Below are positions 62,054 through 64,000 of a DNA stretch of 64,000 nucleotides, piece by piece; positions within the stretch are counted from its first letter, which is position 1; the number at the start of each line of letters is the position of its first letter. The notes under the pieces are model-generated. The model saw only the letters and a program-made list of their open reading frames with translations. It made no database searches and was not told the origin of the DNA. Origin of the DNA: CAJBVW01 sp964457335 (GTDB taxonomy: Bacteria; Myxococcota_A; UBA796; SXON01); contig CAYWGD010000003.1 in assembly GCA_964457335.1 (NCBI GenBank), positions 1 through 64,000 on the forward strand, written 5' to 3'. The position numbers and the translations under genes are program-made.

Positions 62054-63337
62054 CTACGCCCACACCCCCCCGCCCCGCACGATCAGCGCGTCGCGCCCCG
62101 GCCCCACGCCGAGCATCACCACGGGCACGCCCGTCCACTGCTCGATGCGCTCCACGTACGCCCGGCAGGCCGCCGGCAAGGACTCCCAGGTCCGGCACTG
62201 GGAGAGATCCTCGTCCCAGCCAGGGACCTCCTCGTACCGCGGCTGCACGCGCGCGAGCGCCGCCGCGCCCGCCGGCACGTCCTCGCTCCCGACGTACTCC
62301 ACCGCCACCTTGAGCGGCCCCATCCCCGTCAGCACGTCGAGCTTCGTGAGCGCGAGGGCCGTGAGCCCGTTCACCATCGCGGCATGCCGCACCATCGGCA
62401 CGTCGAACCACCCGCAGCGCCGCGGCCGCCCCGTCGTGGCGCCGAACTCGTGCCCCACGGTCCGCAGCCGCTCCCCGACGGCGTTGTCCTGCTCCGTCGG
62501 GAACGGCCCGCTGCCCACGCGCGTCGCGTACGCCTTGCAGATGCCCAGCACCTCGTCGATCGCCGTCGGCCCGACGCCCGACCCCGCGCACGCCCCGCCC
62601 GCGACCGTCGAGCTCGACGTCACGAAGGGGTACGTGCCGTGGTCCACGTCCAGGAACGTGCCCTGCGCGCCCTCGAACAGGATCGGCGCCTCGGCGCGCA
62701 CCGCCTCCGCGAGCAGCCGCACCACGGGCCGCGCGTACGGCTTCAGCCGCTCCGCCAGCGGCTCGACCTCCGCGAGGATGCCCTCCACCGAGAGCGGCGG
62801 CTCCCCGTACCACTCGACCAGCCGCCGGTTGTGCTCCGCGAGCAGCCCGCCGATGCGGTCGCGCAGCGCCTCGCGGTCGAACAGGTCGGCCACGCGCACC
62901 CCGCGCCGCCCGACCTTGTCCTCGTACGCGGGCCCGATGCCCTTCCCCGTGGTGCCGATGCGCTTGTCGCCGAGCGCCTTCTCGCGCGCCTGGTCGAGCG
63001 CCCGGTGCCACGGCAGGATGACGTGCGCCTCGGTGCTCACGACGAGCCGGTCCGGCCCGACCGGCCGGCCGCGCGCCGCCAGCGCGTCGATCTCGCGGAA
63101 CAGCACGACCGGATCGAGCACCACGCCGTTCCCGATCACACAGGTGCAGCCGGGCTGCAGGATCCCGCTCGGGATCAGGTGCAGCACCACCTTCTCGCCG
63201 CCCACCACGAGCGTGTGCCCGGCGTTGTTCCCGCCCTGGAACCGCACGACCCACCGACTCGCCGCCGCGAGCCGGTCGACGATCTTGCCCTTCCCCTCAT
63301 CCCCCCACTGGGCGCCGACGACGACGATGTTGGCCAC
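62054..63337 (-). CDS. purA: Adenylosuccinate synthetase
   Basis: A 427-residue GTP-dependent ligase making adenylosuccinate from IMP and aspartate, the first committed AMP step. It has NIVVVGAQWGDEGKGKIVD, FQGGNNAGHTLV, IGTTGKGIGPAYEDK, FEGAQGTFLDVDHGTYPFVT and GEFGATTGRPRRCGW-type signatures (here HEFGATTGRPRRCGW). GTG 63337 has GGAGAG upstream and gives the canonical N-terminus. The stretch 63338-63668 upstream holds no gene; it is the shared promoter space with the divergent gene at 63669. Confidence 0.96.
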   Translation of the reverse strand: MANIVVVGAQWGDEGKGKIVDRLAAASRWVVRFQGGNNAGHTLVVGGEKVVLHLIPSGILQPGCTCVIGNGVVLDPVVLFREIDALAARGRPVGPDRLVVSTEAHVILPWHRALDQAREKALGDKRIGTTGKGIGPAYEDKVGRRGVRVADLFDREALRDRIGGLLAEHNRRLVEWYGEPPLSVEGILAEVEPLAERLKPYARPVVRLLAEAVRAEAPILFEGAQGTFLDVDHGTYPFVTSSSTVAGGACAGSGVGPTAIDEVLGICKAYATRVGSGPFPTEQDNAVGERLRTVGHEFGATTGRPRRCGWFDVPMVRHAAMVNGLTALALTKLDVLTGMGPLKVAVEYVGSEDVPAGAAALARVQPRYEEVPGWDEDLSQCRTWESLPAACRAYVERIEQWTGVPVVMLGVGPGRDALIVRGGGVWA

Positions 63338-63668
63338 ACGCTCTCCGCAGCGGCCCCCCCTAACCCGCGGCACCCGGCCGAGCCTCACCCGCGGAGAAAC
63401 AGGCTCCCGTCCTTGCTCCTCGATCTTCCCGAGGGCCGCGTCCAGGCCGATCCGGGCGCGCCCCCGCCCGAAGACGGGCGGGGTCCGGTGTCCTCCAGGG
63501 TCGGGCCGGAGGCCCTCCGTCGCCCGGCCGCGCGCCGGGCGACCGCCGCGGGCCGTGGATCCCCTCGCGGCCTCCGGCCCCGGGCCCGTTCGCGCCCGCG
63601 GCGCCTTCCGGCCCCCGTCGCGCGAACCCAGGCTCGCCCTCCCGCGTCCGTGGTCGTAGCATCGCCGC

Positions 63669-64000
63669 GTGCCGACCACCTTCGTCGCCTGGGACACGCA
63701 GCTCGTCTCGCTCCACGACACGCTCGCCCGGCTCCGGAAGGGCGGGGACGTCCGGGTCCGCCCCCTCCTCGGCGACCGCGGCTACGGGCGCCTCTGGGAC
63801 GACGCCGTCGCCGTCGACCTCGCCGCCGCCGACCGCGTCCTCGCCATCGTCGACGAGCCGAACGCGAACATGGCCTTCGAGCTCGGCTACGCGCTCGGGC
63901 TCGGCAAGCCCTACGCGCTGCTCACGGCCGGTGAGGCCCGGCCGGCCTGGCTCGCCGGCGCGCTGCTCAAGGACCTCCTCGTCAACCCCGACGGCGAGGA
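63669..64000 (+). CDS. TIR / nucleoside-deoxyribosyltransferase-like protein (3' end outside window)
   Basis: GTG 63669 opens a frame that stays open to the window edge (110 codons). The sequence FVAWDTQLVSLHDTLARLRK, then ADRVLAIVDEPNANMAFELG and YALGLGKPYALLTAG, is the TIR_2/nucleoside 2-deoxyribosyltransferase pattern. Here a strand ends in Asp, followed by an AFELGYALGLGKP helix with the conserved Glu. Such domains bind or cleave NAD or nucleotides and are common in bacterial defence. The rest of the protein is outside the window, so the effector architecture is unknown. Confidence 0.75.
   Translation, partial: MPTTFVAWDTQLVSLHDTLARLRKGGDVRVRPLLGDRGYGRLWDDAVAVDLAAADRVLAIVDEPNANMAFELGYALGLGKPYALLTAGEARPAWLAGALLKDLLVNPDGE

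Overview
The window is very GC-rich (most codons end in G or C) and gene-dense. It looks like a Myxococcota-type (deltaproteobacterial-like) chromosome from a draft or metagenome assembly. The assignment rests on many lipoproteins with very short signal peptides followed by Asp-Thr-Gly-rich linkers, an AgmX/PglI-type C-terminal domain, an AT-hook/HTH nucleoid-like protein and large Ser/Thr-kinase and STAND proteins; no rRNA is present to confirm it. A 100-N gap at 49791-49890 is flanked by the same 55 bases on both sides, so it is a scaffolding artefact inside one gene.

Left part (1-17 kb): a partial DNA-binding protein with AT-hook and repeated helix-turn-helix modules; an O-acylation operon (AlgI-like MBOAT plus two SGNH proteins, all overlapping); a response-regulator receiver; a thioredoxin-fold lipoprotein; EttA, whose reading frame runs through its expected end at a 12-G run; a lipase-like lipoprotein, a VOC protein and a sigma factor with a SnoaL-like tail; then small lipoproteins and a VWA-lipoprotein/membrane-protein operon ending in a strong hairpin.

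Middle (17-36 kb): the most unusual region. A HEPN-like/STAND NTPase is translationally coupled to an M3 oligopeptidase. A four-gene overlapping or tightly spaced operon runs from a degenerate sigma-like regulator through two unknown proteins to a 910-residue protein with a Lon-like Ser/Lys protease domain and another HEPN-like helical region. Divergent from that operon is a HEPN-like, Ser/Thr-kinase, coiled-coil, membrane protein. A HerA/TraG-like ATPase, a NYN nuclease, a GT87 glycosyltransferase and a YbaN protein lie between and beside them. I propose that the HEPN-bearing genes form an undescribed conflict or stress-signalling system.

36-47 kb: lipid genes. An FAD sugar-lactone oxidase fused to an SRPBCC domain and a neutral ceramidase with Thr in place of the expected nucleophilic Ser are divergent from an operon of three fatty-acid-desaturase/hydroxylase proteins and a small membrane protein. 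Then come two lipoproteins, a HIT-HNH gene pair, and a metallophosphatase.

47-57 kb: a frameshifted small gene, a Cys-rich lipoprotein, a secreted repeat protein split by the N gap, and an isoprenoid operon (polyprenyl synthase, sulfotransferase, UbiA-HAD fusion) next to a methyltransferase. These are followed by a VapBC-like pair and a WapI-like gene.

57-64 kb: a 3.6-kb segment bounded by a 55-bp perfect direct repeat that begins with a tRNA T-loop-like motif. It carries a LysM-metallopeptidase gene broken by a TAG, a lipoprotein and a CpXC-domain gene, and abuts tRNA-Glu and tRNA-Lys. Housekeeping PPK2 and purA follow, and a TIR/deoxyribosyltransferase-like gene runs off the right edge. 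A dispersed repeat of about 75 bp occurs three times (33.6, 48.1 and 61.1 kb), always at gene 3' ends.
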